NCBI GenBank assembly: GCA_017964755.1 | Contig: JAGCRI010000142.1 | Location: 1-5,504, forward strand | Reading direction: 5' to 3' | Source of the DNA: Bacteroidales bacterium | GTDB taxonomy: Bacteria > Bacteroidota > Bacteroidia > Bacteroidales > WCHB1-69 | DNA length: 5,504 nucleotides | Shown here: piece after piece, positions 1 to 5,504 of the stretch | Numbering within the stretch: position 1 is the first letter of the stretch | Layout of the letters: each line of letters begins with the position of its first letter | The notes under the pieces: generated by a model | Databases searched by the model: none | What the model saw: the letters and a program-made list of their open reading frames with translations, nothing else | What the model was told of the DNA's origin: nothing | Translations under genes and position numbers: made by a program

Positions 1-326
1 ATATCGCAATGCTTCCTTCAGGCGGCTCCCGGGGCCGCCTCTTGGTTAAGAACAGGAGATAGGAATTAAGCCGTGGAATACTCGTCTTCATATTTGCGGA
101 AAAGGAAATTGGCGGGGCTCTCCGAATAGGGGTCGGCGGCACATACTCACCACAAAGAATATTCCGAATCAGCATGTACGCAGCCTTCCCCACCCCGGAA
201 ACGGAAATAAGAACACAATTCTGCTGGAACCATATCGAATTTGGCGCCGGTGTAACTTGGAAACCAAATCTCGGCATCACACCGTGTCTGACATTAAATT
301 TCCCATTAAAAAAGAACAAGAGATGA
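1..326 (+). pseudogene. C-terminal remnant of an outer-membrane beta-barrel protein, frame broken near base 60
   Basis: An open frame from 63 to the TGA at 324-326 encodes 87 residues that read as the end of a beta-barrel. The alternating pattern starts at ILVFIFAEKEIGG, passes through GGTYSPQRIFRISMYAAFP and IEFGAGVTW, and finishes with LGITPCLTLNFPL. From memory this matches the C-terminus of a family of roughly 300-residue Bacteroidota outer-membrane proteins (VL..AE.EK....LRF.AG.EY, then LG.SP...L.F). There is no start codon or signal peptide near the front, and TAG at 60-62 closes the frame. Upstream, frame 1 gives WLRTGDR and frame 2 gives RRLPGPP, both plausible family fragments, so one or two frameshifts may lie within bases 20-69. 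The stop overlaps the next start as ATGA. Alternatives are assembly or base-calling error at the left edge, or a 5' deletion. The C-terminal identity is fairly sure; the pseudogene status is less so. Confidence 0.55.
20..40. repeat. GC-rich inverted repeat, 7-bp arms
   Basis: AGGCGGC at 20-26 and its exact complement GCCGCCT at 34-40 flank TCCCGGG. This would fold into a stable hairpin, but only a mixed CTTGGTT follows it, so it is a poor intrinsic terminator. It lies just where the upstream reading frame becomes unreadable. It may simply be GC-rich coding sequence, a site prone to sequencing error, or the terminator of a gene to the left. Confidence 0.35.
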
Positions 327-2398
327 CATCTTTACGGAAATTTATCACAACTGCCATGGTCGTATCTGCGGCAATTTGCCAAACTAACGCACAAAACGAC
401 ACGGTGCACGATGCTGTCAACGAACAGGTTTTAGATAATCTCGAATACATTATTGAAGGAAAATTGGAAACCGTAGGTGACGAAACTGATTTTTCGGAAG
501 AGATAAGCGAACTATTAGTAGAAGGGAAAAGCCAAAGCAACATAAACTCCGTATCGGCACAAATCGCCGCAATAAAATTACAACTTACTGATTATCAATA
601 TTATCAATTACAGAAATATATTTACACTTATGGTGAATTAGTCAGTTTATACGAATTATACGCAATAGAGGGATTTGACAAGAAGACGGTGGAGAGAATT
701 ATTCCTATAATAAAAGCTAATCCAACCAAACGCCGAAAGCCGTTTGCCCATTTTTTCAGGAACGGGCGGCACGAGTTGCTACTACGGTACGGCCAGATTC
801 TTGAAAAACAGGAGGGCTACGCCAAAACAGAAACAGACGGGTATCTTGGCAGCCCCGCCAGACTCGCATTCAAATACACATTCAGAAGCAACGACATATT
901 CACATTCGGGATATCAGGGGAGAAAGACGCGGGCGAACAGTTTTTCCGTGGGGCAGAGAAACAAGGCTTTGATTTCTATTCGTTCCACCTCGAATTCAAA
1001 AATCTCGGACTACTGAGAAAAGTTGTCATAGGTGACTACAAGCTCAATTTCGGTCAAGGGGTCATATTAGGGAGCGGACTTACAGGAACAAAAGGCGGCG
1101 GAGCGGTCAGCTGCCGCAAATTCACAACAGGGATTCGGGCAGTGACGCCAATAAATGAAGGGGAATTTTTGCGCGGCGCCGCCATCGAAGTAGGCAACGC
1201 CTCATACAACGGCACCATATTCTACTCACACACTTTCTATGACGGGAAAACCACGCCATCAGAGTCCAATGAAGATGAACTGATTTTTGAAGGCTCTTTG
1301 AACAACACAGGCTACCACAGAACCGAAAACGAAATTGAGAAAAAAAACGCACTCATGAAACGCTTGTACGGATTCCATGTCCAGATAAACAGACGGATTT
1401 TCAGATTAGGCGTTCAAGGTATAAGAAGCGAGTTCTCTCACGAAATATTACCAAATGAAAAAACATACCAAAAATACAAGTTCTCCGGCAAGGGTAGCAG
1501 CAACTTAAGCATTGATTACCAGCTTATTCTGAAAAAGCACCTATTGTATGGTGAGATCGGGACGGATAAAAATTTCAGAATCGGATTGCTACAAGGGGCG
1601 ACCTTCAATTTTGACCCGTGTGTAAAAATGTCAGCAATATTCAGATATTACGACAAAAAATTTACAGCTCTAAACAGCAACGCTTTCGGTGAAAACTCTC
1701 CTAACCAGAACGAGACCGGCCTCTATGTTGTCACCGACATTATTTTAGGGCGGAAAGCAGAGATATCGGTGAGCGGTGATTTCTACAGGCACAACTGGCT
1801 ACAATATGGCATTGACGCGCCCTCCAAAAACTGCGATTTCATCTGCCAAGCTAAAATCTCACCGGCAAAACACCTAAAAATCGGCCTGCGTTATGACTAC
1901 CGCCACAAAGCATACAACACAAGTGGGGAACATCTGAACGAAATTGGAATACGGCACAGGCACCGTGTCAAGGCTGCATTAACTTACACCCCGTACAATT
2001 TCCTGAAATTCAAGACAGAAACCGGATTTATTGCCAACAGGTACGAAACAGCGAAAAAAACGAAAAGCGGAGTATTGTTTTTGCAAGACATCGACTTAAA
2101 TTTGGAAAAGGCAGGGCTAAGCATAAAAGCCCGGCTCGCATATTTTGACACAGACAGCTACGATGAGCGCATTTACGCTTACGAAAGCGACCTGCTATAT
2201 TCGTTCACAATAACTCCTCACTTTGACACCGGGATACGAGGATTCCTGATGATTAAATACGGGTACAAATGGTTTGATATTTGGGTGCGTGTTGCCCGTA
2301 CTTTTTACACAAACAAGGAGAGTGTTGGCAGCGGATTGGAAAAAATCGACGCACCGCATAAAACAGAGCTAAAGGCTCAGTTAGTGATAAAAATGTGA
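323..2398 (+). CDS. Helix-hairpin-helix domain protein with predicted outer-membrane beta-barrel
   Basis: The 691-residue product has a signal peptide (residues 1 to about 23, cleavage after TNA), an acidic linker (about 25-70), a ComEA-like helix-hairpin-helix region (about 74-131) and a long region of alternating strands (about 148-691), typical of an outer-membrane barrel. The segment GELVSLYELYAIEGF followed by KKTVERIIPII matches the second half of ComEA-type domains. The stretches HELLLRYGQILEKQEGY, YLGSP, EKDAGEQFF, IGDYKLNFGQG and FLRGAA are landmarks I recognise from Bacteroidota proteins of about 650-720 residues. ATG at 323 is chosen because it gives a clean signal peptide and overlaps the upstream stop as ATGA. 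The TTG at 257 would add 22 charged residues ahead of the signal peptide and read through the upstream gene. The hairpin glycines are partly lost (LQLTD; EGFD instead of GxG), so DNA binding is doubtful. Function is unknown. The protein ends in VIKM, not in the usual terminal aromatic residue. Confidence 0.88.
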   Translation: MTSLRKFITTAMVVSAAICQTNAQNDTVHDAVNEQVLDNLEYIIEGKLETVGDETDFSEEISELLVEGKSQSNINSVSAQIAAIKLQLTDYQYYQLQKYIYTYGELVSLYELYAIEGFDKKTVERIIPIIKANPTKRRKPFAHFFRNGRHELLLRYGQILEKQEGYAKTETDGYLGSPARLAFKYTFRSNDIFTFGISGEKDAGEQFFRGAEKQGFDFYSFHLEFKNLGLLRKVVIGDYKLNFGQGVILGSGLTGTKGGGAVSCRKFTTGIRAVTPINEGEFLRGAAIEVGNASYNGTIFYSHTFYDGKTTPSESNEDELIFEGSLNNTGYHRTENEIEKKNALMKRLYGFHVQINRRIFRLGVQGIRSEFSHEILPNEKTYQKYKFSGKGSSNLSIDYQLILKKHLLYGEIGTDKNFRIGLLQGATFNFDPCVKMSAIFRYYDKKFTALNSNAFGENSPNQNETGLYVVTDIILGRKAEISVSGDFYRHNWLQYGIDAPSKNCDFICQAKISPAKHLKIGLRYDYRHKAYNTSGEHLNEIGIRHRHRVKAALTYTPYNFLKFKTETGFIANRYETAKKTKSGVLFLQDIDLNLEKAGLSIKARLAYFDTDSYDERIYAYESDLLYSFTITPHFDTGIRGFLMIKYGYKWFDIWVRVARTFYTNKESVGSGLEKIDAPHKTELKAQLVIKM

Positions 2399-2412
2399 GA
2401 AAAGGGAAACAA

Positions 2413-2442
2413 AAAAAGCCACTTGCGTCAAAGTGGCTTTTT
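2413..2442. terminator. Bidirectional intrinsic terminator
   Basis: AAAAAGCCACTT (2413-2424) and AAGTGGCTTTTT (2431-2442) form a perfect 12-bp stem with loop GCGTCA. On the plus strand it starts 14 bases after the stop of the helix-hairpin-helix gene and ends in five T. On the minus strand it lies 5 bases beyond the tRNA-Val 3' end and reads out into seven T (2417-2411). It can therefore end both converging transcripts. Confidence 0.9.
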
Positions 2443-2447
2443 CCTTG

Positions 2448-2522
2448 TGGGAACAACAAGATTCGAACTTGTGACCCCCTGCTTGTAAGGCAGGTGCTCT
2501 AAACCAGCTGAGCTATGCTCCC
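2448..2522 (-). tRNA. tRNA-Val (anticodon UAC)
   Basis: The reverse strand folds into a complete cloverleaf. The acceptor arm is GGGAGCA with TGTTCCC, with one G-U pair, and the discriminator is A at 2448. The D arm is GCTC/GAGC. The anticodon stem is CCTGC/GCAGG with loop CTTACAA, whose anticodon TAC at 2487-2485 reads the valine codon GUA. The variable loop has five bases (GGGTC). The T arm is ACAAG/CTTGT with loop TTCGAAT. CCA is not encoded, so it must be added after transcription. The 3' end runs into the terminator at 2413-2442. Confidence 0.95.
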
Positions 2523-2539
2523 CTGCTTGAAAAGCGGTG

Positions 2540-2547
2540 CAAAAATA
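2540..2547 (-). promoter_or_regulatory. Probable -7 box of the tRNA-Val promoter
   Basis: The reverse strand reads TATTTTTG, which fits the Bacteroidota -7 consensus TAnnTTTG, and it ends 17 bases before the mature tRNA 5' end. The following CA extends it to TATTTTTGCA. No clear TTTG -33 element is present at the expected distance; the region is simply A/T-rich. Spacing and consensus make it likely, but the A/T-rich background makes chance matches possible. Confidence 0.55.
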
Positions 2548-2634
2548 CACTTTTTTTCAATTAAAAACATAAATTCTGTGATTTTTTTAATTTTTTCAAT
2601 GTAAAATAATCTATATCAACAATTTGGCATTAAC

Positions 2635-3258
2635 TTAAAATTGGAATCCTAACATTATTGAGAAAAAAGACGGCTTTGCAGATTTTCTGTCCTTGAAAAA
2701 AGATGTAAGGTTTTTCTTGTACGCCAAATCTATCGTCACAAAATGAATCTTCAATCCTGTCCCTGCCATAAATATGAATGAGTGCGGATTTATTGAAGAT
2801 TTGTCGTATCCGATACTGTTTTTTGTAACATGTATAAGAGGCTGGTAAGCCACACCGAAATTCGGCAGGAAAGCGACTTTATTGCTTACGGGAAGATAAG
2901 CAACCGCTTTTATGGGAATTTGCAGGAACCGGCTTTCAACGCGTTCTGTCCCGGCAGCGGGCAGAATTGCGGTTTCGTATGTGCCTTTGTGGAACATGTA
3001 GCCGAACCCGATTTCACCGTAAACAATTTTCCCAAACCGCGCGAATGCGCCAAATTCTGCTGAAAGCAGCTTGTCAAGTTTATCCGTTTCAGAATATTTT
3101 GACTCAAGCGAAATATTCACACCGAGACGGAAACCGTATTGGAGCCATGAGGCTTCTTTCACAAGCCGCGACCAATCAGACGGCGGGGCGGCAACCGCAG
3201 CACTGCCGCTTGCCATTAGAGCAACGACAAAGAGCAATATTATCCTTATTTTTCGCAT
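2635..3258 (-). CDS. Small outer-membrane beta-barrel protein (PorT-like / OMP_b-brl_2 type)
   Basis: The 207-residue product has a signal peptide ending in AVAA (about residue 24), then about eight amphipathic strands and a C-terminal aromatic residue (LGFQF), the usual outer-membrane insertion mark. Recognisable landmarks are WLQYGFRLGVN (38-48), GEIGFGYMF (81-89), SRFLQIPIKA (109-118), FLPNFGVAYQPL (130-141) and GLKIHFVTIDLAY (168-180). This layout fits the PorT-like outer-membrane barrel family common in Bacteroidota. True PorT of the type IX system is somewhat longer, and I see no reason to equate the two. It is the last gene of the minus-strand operon: its ATG lies 13 bases inside the end of the dihydrouridine synthase gene, so its translation probably depends on ribosomes finishing that gene. 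No terminator is visible between its stop and the tRNA. The substrate or partner is unknown. Confidence 0.85.
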   Translation of the reverse strand: MRKIRIILLFVVALMASGSAAVAAPPSDWSRLVKEASWLQYGFRLGVNISLESKYSETDKLDKLLSAEFGAFARFGKIVYGEIGFGYMFHKGTYETAILPAAGTERVESRFLQIPIKAVAYLPVSNKVAFLPNFGVAYQPLIHVTKNSIGYDKSSINPHSFIFMAGTGLKIHFVTIDLAYKKNLTSFFKDRKSAKPSFFSIMLGFQF

Positions 3259-4199
3259 ATCTGTTTTGTTTTATCTTCAAATTCTTTGAAATCCGTTATA
3301 CGCAGCAAATTTTGCAATTCACCGGCACTTAGCGAGAAAAACCGCGCGAAATAGTGCCACAATTCTTTCATATTAGCCATAACACGATGTTCGCCGCAAA
3401 CCGCGAGCATGCTATCCAGCAAATCGGCATAGAAAGCGGCGAATCTTTCCTTAAGTTCAGACAAAGGCTGCAACGGCAAAACCGCTTCCGCCCGCTCAAT
3501 CTGTTCAGCAAGAAATGGATTAGCCAAAATGCCGCGACCGAGCATCCACGCCCAAACTTGCGGAAAAAGTTTTTTTAGCCCAATAAAGTCATCAACTGAC
3601 TGAATATCACCGCTATAAATCACCTTATGACGTGTAGCATTCAGACATTCTGAAAACGCCTTCATATCAGGAAGCCCATCATACTGTTGCACCCCAAGTC
3701 GCGGGTGAATCACCACAAAATCAAGAGGATAGGCATTCAATCGATCCAATAATACAATAGACTCCGAGGGTGAGTTCAAACCAATACGCATTTTCACCGA
3801 TAGTGAAAACGGAGTTTTAGACGTTACGGCATTCACAACATCATCAACCATTTGCGGATAAGGCATCAGCCCGCAGCCGCGCCTCTTTCTCACTATCTGT
3901 TTCATCGGGCAGCCGACATTCCAATTGAAACGGGTATATCCGAACTCAGCATTCAGCGCATTGACCGTATCCACAAAATGGTCAGGATTACTGCCAATAA
4001 GCTGCGGAATTATCTCAATATCAGACAGATTATTCTCTATCCGAAAATCTGCATGCTTCCGCACATTGAGCTTTGTCTTCTCCTGTATAGGAAAAAACGG
4101 CGTCACCGCCGTTTTAATCCCATGCGCATGTCTGAAAAGACAATTTCTGAATGTGTAAACAGTTATGCCGTGTAAAGGCGCAAGCCAGAAGTCCGACAT
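3246..4199 (-). CDS. tRNA-dihydrouridine synthase family protein
   Basis: This FMN enzyme reduces specific uridines in tRNA to dihydrouridine with NAD(P)H, in the cytoplasm. The 317 residues form a TIM barrel plus helical C-terminal domain, a normal family length. Visible motifs in order are LAPLHGITVYTFR (6-18), PQLIGSNP (65-72), NWNVGCP (92-98) with catalytic Cys97, SVKMRIG (134-140) with Lys136, VIHPRLGVQQYDG (163-175) with His165, YSGDIQSVDDF (195-205) and the FMN phosphate loop MLGRGILANPF (219-229). HPR in place of HGR, and RGCGLMPYP after the catalytic loop, are typical of a Bacteroidota branch distinct from DusB; which uridine it modifies cannot be read from sequence. All key residues are present, so it should be active. 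Its ATG overlaps the stop of the secreted-protein gene as TAATG, and its end overlaps the barrel gene. It belongs to the minus-strand operon and probably depends on the promoter near 5180. Confidence 0.93.
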   Translation of the reverse strand: MSDFWLAPLHGITVYTFRNCLFRHAHGIKTAVTPFFPIQEKTKLNVRKHADFRIENNLSDIEIIPQLIGSNPDHFVDTVNALNAEFGYTRFNWNVGCPMKQIVRKRRGCGLMPYPQMVDDVVNAVTSKTPFSLSVKMRIGLNSPSESIVLLDRLNAYPLDFVVIHPRLGVQQYDGLPDMKAFSECLNATRHKVIYSGDIQSVDDFIGLKKLFPQVWAWMLGRGILANPFLAEQIERAEAVLPLQPLSELKERFAAFYADLLDSMLAVCGEHRVMANMKELWHYFARFFSLSAGELQNLLRITDFKEFEDKTKQICEK

Positions 4200-5134
4200 T
4201 ATTCTATCACAATTTTTCTTGCAGCGATATTGTTTTTCTGTGTTATTTTTGCGATATACGTTCCCGCTGAAACGTTTCTGACATCAACTGCGGTAGCGTT
4301 ACTGCAATTGGCAACCTCAAGCACTTTTTTCCCATTCAAATCATACAACTCAAATGTAAAATCATCATTATTATCTAATCTTACATTAATATAATCGCTT
4401 GAAGGATTAGGAGTTACAGAACAATCAAGTGCATTGATATTGCAGACTCCTGACGGAAGCTCAACAGTAATATCATCAACAAGAAGTTCTGATTGTCCGC
4501 AGTTATAAGAATTGGCAGAAGAGAAAATAATATTCAGGAAATCAGGCGTTTCGTCCGCAATCTCGACATTGAGTGGTATTGGAATTTCAGTATATTCGTC
4601 GAGCATTGTCATGCTTTTGTATGTGCCGCGGGCGATCACGATATCTCCGCTTACGGTATGTTTGGTTGCGAGGACAATAATCTGCATTGCATCACTTGCC
4701 ATTGCGTCAGGGAGATACTTAGCCCAGACTTTCACATTATTTGGCACGGCATTGATAGGCACGCCGCCTGAAACGAAATGTGCGGGATCTATCTCAGCAC
4801 CGCTGTCCCCCAAATTTCCAAGAATATATGCCTGAACGCTATCTGTTTCAAAATTACCAAGTTGGCATATCCCTGGCAAGGTTATACTTTCTGTGGCAAC
4901 AGTGATAGTTTGCGTAGCCAATGACATGGCATAATTACCAGAATGAGCATCCTCCGAAGACTCACCTGCACTATAGCTGATAGGGAAAACGTAAACTGTC
5001 ATAGAAAACGCGCTGTTCCAACCGTCAGCCTTTCCGTTAGTCCAACTCTCAAAACCGGCATTGGGAACAGGATTCTGCGCCATTGATGCCACTAAAAAAG
5101 ACAACAAAAAAAGTGATAAAAACAATCTTTTCAT
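4199..5134 (-). CDS. Secreted protein with T9SS type A C-terminal sorting domain
   Basis: The 311-residue protein has a signal peptide (1-19, cleavage after SMA leaving an N-terminal Gln, common in T9SS cargo). It continues with NPGFE.W-like NAGFESWTNGKADGW (25-39), the opening of many Bacteroidota jelly-roll or carbohydrate-binding-like modules. The body (about 20-230) is beta-rich and closes with ELLVDDITVEL (216-226), again typical of such folds. Residues about 236-311 form the sorting domain: TPNPSSDYINV, LYDLNGKKVLEV, SAGTYIAKI and final KIVIE. This domain directs passage through the outer membrane by the type IX system, after which cargo is usually processed and attached to surface polysaccharide or released. 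No catalytic motif is seen; it may be a binding or surface protein, and its ligand is unknown. It is first in the operon, with a consensus -7 box 39 bases upstream. There is no Shine-Dalgarno site; the leader is A/T-rich. Confidence 0.88.
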   Translation of the reverse strand: MKRLFLSLFLLSFLVASMAQNPVPNAGFESWTNGKADGWNSAFSMTVYVFPISYSAGESSEDAHSGNYAMSLATQTITVATESITLPGICQLGNFETDSVQAYILGNLGDSGAEIDPAHFVSGGVPINAVPNNVKVWAKYLPDAMASDAMQIIVLATKHTVSGDIVIARGTYKSMTMLDEYTEIPIPLNVEIADETPDFLNIIFSSANSYNCGQSELLVDDITVELPSGVCNINALDCSVTPNPSSDYINVRLDNNDDFTFELYDLNGKKVLEVANCSNATAVDVRNVSAGTYIAKITQKNNIAARKIVIE

Positions 5135-5144
5135 AATAACTAAT

Positions 5145-5159
5145 TTTTAACCGTTAAAA
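5145..5159. repeat. 15-bp near-perfect palindrome in the leader of the secreted-protein operon
   Basis: TTTTAAC and GTTAAAA are exact complements around a single C at 5152. The site lies between the -7 box (5181-5174) and the ATG (5134), just downstream of the likely transcription start. It could be an operator or a short leader hairpin. The A/T-rich composition makes a chance palindrome possible. Confidence 0.35.
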
Positions 5160-5173
5160 TCTATTTTAATTTG

Positions 5174-5181
5174 CAAAGATA
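5174..5181 (-). promoter_or_regulatory. -7 promoter box of the leftward three-gene operon
   Basis: The reverse strand reads TATCTTTG, an exact match to the Bacteroidota -7 consensus TAnnTTTG, continuing to TATCTTTGCA. It ends 39 bases before the ATG of the secreted-protein gene. A TTTG lies only 7 bases upstream of it (5192-5189), too close for a -33 element, and no good -33 box is seen at the usual distance. Confidence 0.65.
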
Positions 5182-5244
5182 CATATTCCAAATGAATGTT
5201 TGAATGCAAGAATAAAAAAAAGAACAAAAGCAACAAAAAAGCAC

Positions 5245-5262
5245 AAATAATAGTCATTATTT
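5245..5262. repeat. Inverted repeat just upstream of the rightward -7 box
   Basis: AAATAAT (5245-5251) and ATTATTT (5256-5262) are exact complements around AGTC. The repeat ends 3 bases before the -7 box at 5266, so it occupies the promoter spacer, a position where a bound regulator would block transcription. It may be an operator, but it is A/T-only outside the centre and could be fortuitous. Confidence 0.35.
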
Positions 5263-5265
5263 TAT

Positions 5266-5273
5266 TATCTTTG
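5266..5273 (+). promoter_or_regulatory. -7 promoter box of the rightward secreted-protein gene
   Basis: TATCTTTG is an exact TAnnTTTG match, extended to TATCTTTGCA, and ends 40 bases before the ATG at 5314. It mirrors the leftward box at 5181-5174, giving a divergent promoter pair. A -33 TTTG is not evident at the expected spacing. Confidence 0.65.
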
Positions 5274-5313
5274 CAGATTTAAACAAAGTAAGGAAACTAA
5301 CGAAAAAGACTAA

Positions 5314-5504
5314 ATGCCGACACCAAAAGGGTATTCCAAATATAAGCTCATAATTTCCCTTATACTGTCAATAGTTTTTCTAACGACCGCAGACATTTAT
5401 GGGCAGGACGAATACTTTGTTCCCAAGTCGGGGCAACAGGTCCTTCAGGTGTGCAACGCAATAATTTATGATGCCGGTGGTCCTAACAACCCATACGACA
5501 ACAA
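5314..5504 (+). CDS. Secreted protein, N-terminal part, CUB-like domain start (runs off the window)
   Basis: Only 63 codons are inside the window. An in-frame TAA at 5311-5313 directly before the ATG means that translation cannot start further upstream. Residues 5-30 form a signal peptide: basic KGYSKYK, then hydrophobic LIISLILSIVFLTTA, with likely cleavage after YG. The mature chain begins QDEYF, and from Cys47 it reads CNAIIYDAGGPNNPYDN. This matches, from memory, the C.G.FYDSGGPNG.Y..NE opening of CUB-type domains found in many Bacteroidota exported proteins, including proteases and T9SS cargo. The rest of the protein, including any enzymatic or sorting domain, lies to the right, so its role cannot be stated. 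It is transcribed away from the T9SS-cargo operon and has its own consensus -7 box. Confidence 0.8.
   Translation, partial: MPTPKGYSKYKLIISLILSIVFLTTADIYGQDEYFVPKSGQQVLQVCNAIIYDAGGPNNPYDN

Noticed and set aside
257..322. TTG start giving a 22-residue N-terminal extension of the helix-hairpin-helix protein
   Set aside because: The extension is charged and would bury the signal peptide; the region is already read in another frame as the barrel tail, and ATG at 323 has the ATGA overlap.
591..608. Tandem 9-base repeat ATTATCAAT x2
   Set aside because: It encodes part of the DYQYYQLQ helix in an A/T-rich coding stretch; two copies are too few to suggest a repeat element.
1122..1352. Minus-strand open frame rich in Arg, Cys and Leu inside the helix-hairpin-helix gene
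   Set aside because: Its composition is typical of an antisense shadow; it has no leader, terminator or known motif.
2523..2634. A/T-rich gap between the tRNA and the barrel gene as a possible small RNA or riboswitch
   Set aside because: No stable hairpin or conserved motif is visible apart from the tRNA -7 box; runs of A and T explain its look.
2830..3332. Plus-strand open frames opposite the small barrel gene (including 2967-3332)
   Set aside because: They are antisense to a well-supported gene, have no recognisable domain or signal, and arise from the codon pattern of the other strand.
3852..4175. Plus-strand open frames opposite the dihydrouridine synthase
   Set aside because: They overlap the conserved FMN-enzyme motifs on the other strand and show no protein-like features of their own.
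4493..4835. Plus-strand open frames opposite the T9SS cargo gene
   Set aside because: They are shadows of the secreted protein, with no start context or domain.

Overview
The window looks like a chromosomal piece of a Bacteroidota genome, most likely order Bacteroidales. Four things point there: a secreted protein ending in a type IX secretion (T9SS) type A sorting domain, promoter elements of the form TAnnTTTG, A-rich leaders without Shine-Dalgarno sites, and a helix-hairpin-helix plus outer-membrane barrel protein of a type I know from this phylum. The T9SS signal argues against gut Bacteroides species that lack that system. The genus cannot be named from the sequence.

Left part, plus strand (1-2442). 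The window opens inside a broken reading frame whose last 88 codons (63-326) look like the C-terminal strands of a Bacteroidota outer-membrane barrel protein. Its stop overlaps the start of a 691-residue gene (323-2398) as ATGA, so the two were probably one translationally coupled unit. The larger protein has a signal peptide, a short degenerate ComEA-like helix-hairpin-helix region and a long predicted beta-barrel. A strong bidirectional terminator (2413-2442) closes the unit.

Middle and right part, minus strand (2448-5134). A tRNA-Val(UAC) gene converges on the same terminator. Upstream of it lies a tightly packed three-gene operon transcribed leftwards: a T9SS-exported protein (5134-4199), a tRNA-dihydrouridine synthase (4199-3246) and a small outer-membrane barrel protein (3258-2635). 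The junctions are a TAATG overlap and a 13-base overlap.

Far right, plus strand. A 179-base divergent intergenic region carries two oppositely oriented copies of TATCTTTGCA, one for each direction. The rightward one serves a secreted protein (5314 to the window edge) whose mature N-terminus resembles a CUB-type domain.

Most of the proteins are predicted to act in the envelope or outside the cell. Dihydrouridine synthase is the cytoplasmic exception inside an envelope operon. I see no CRISPR array, insertion sequence, phage gene or defence system.
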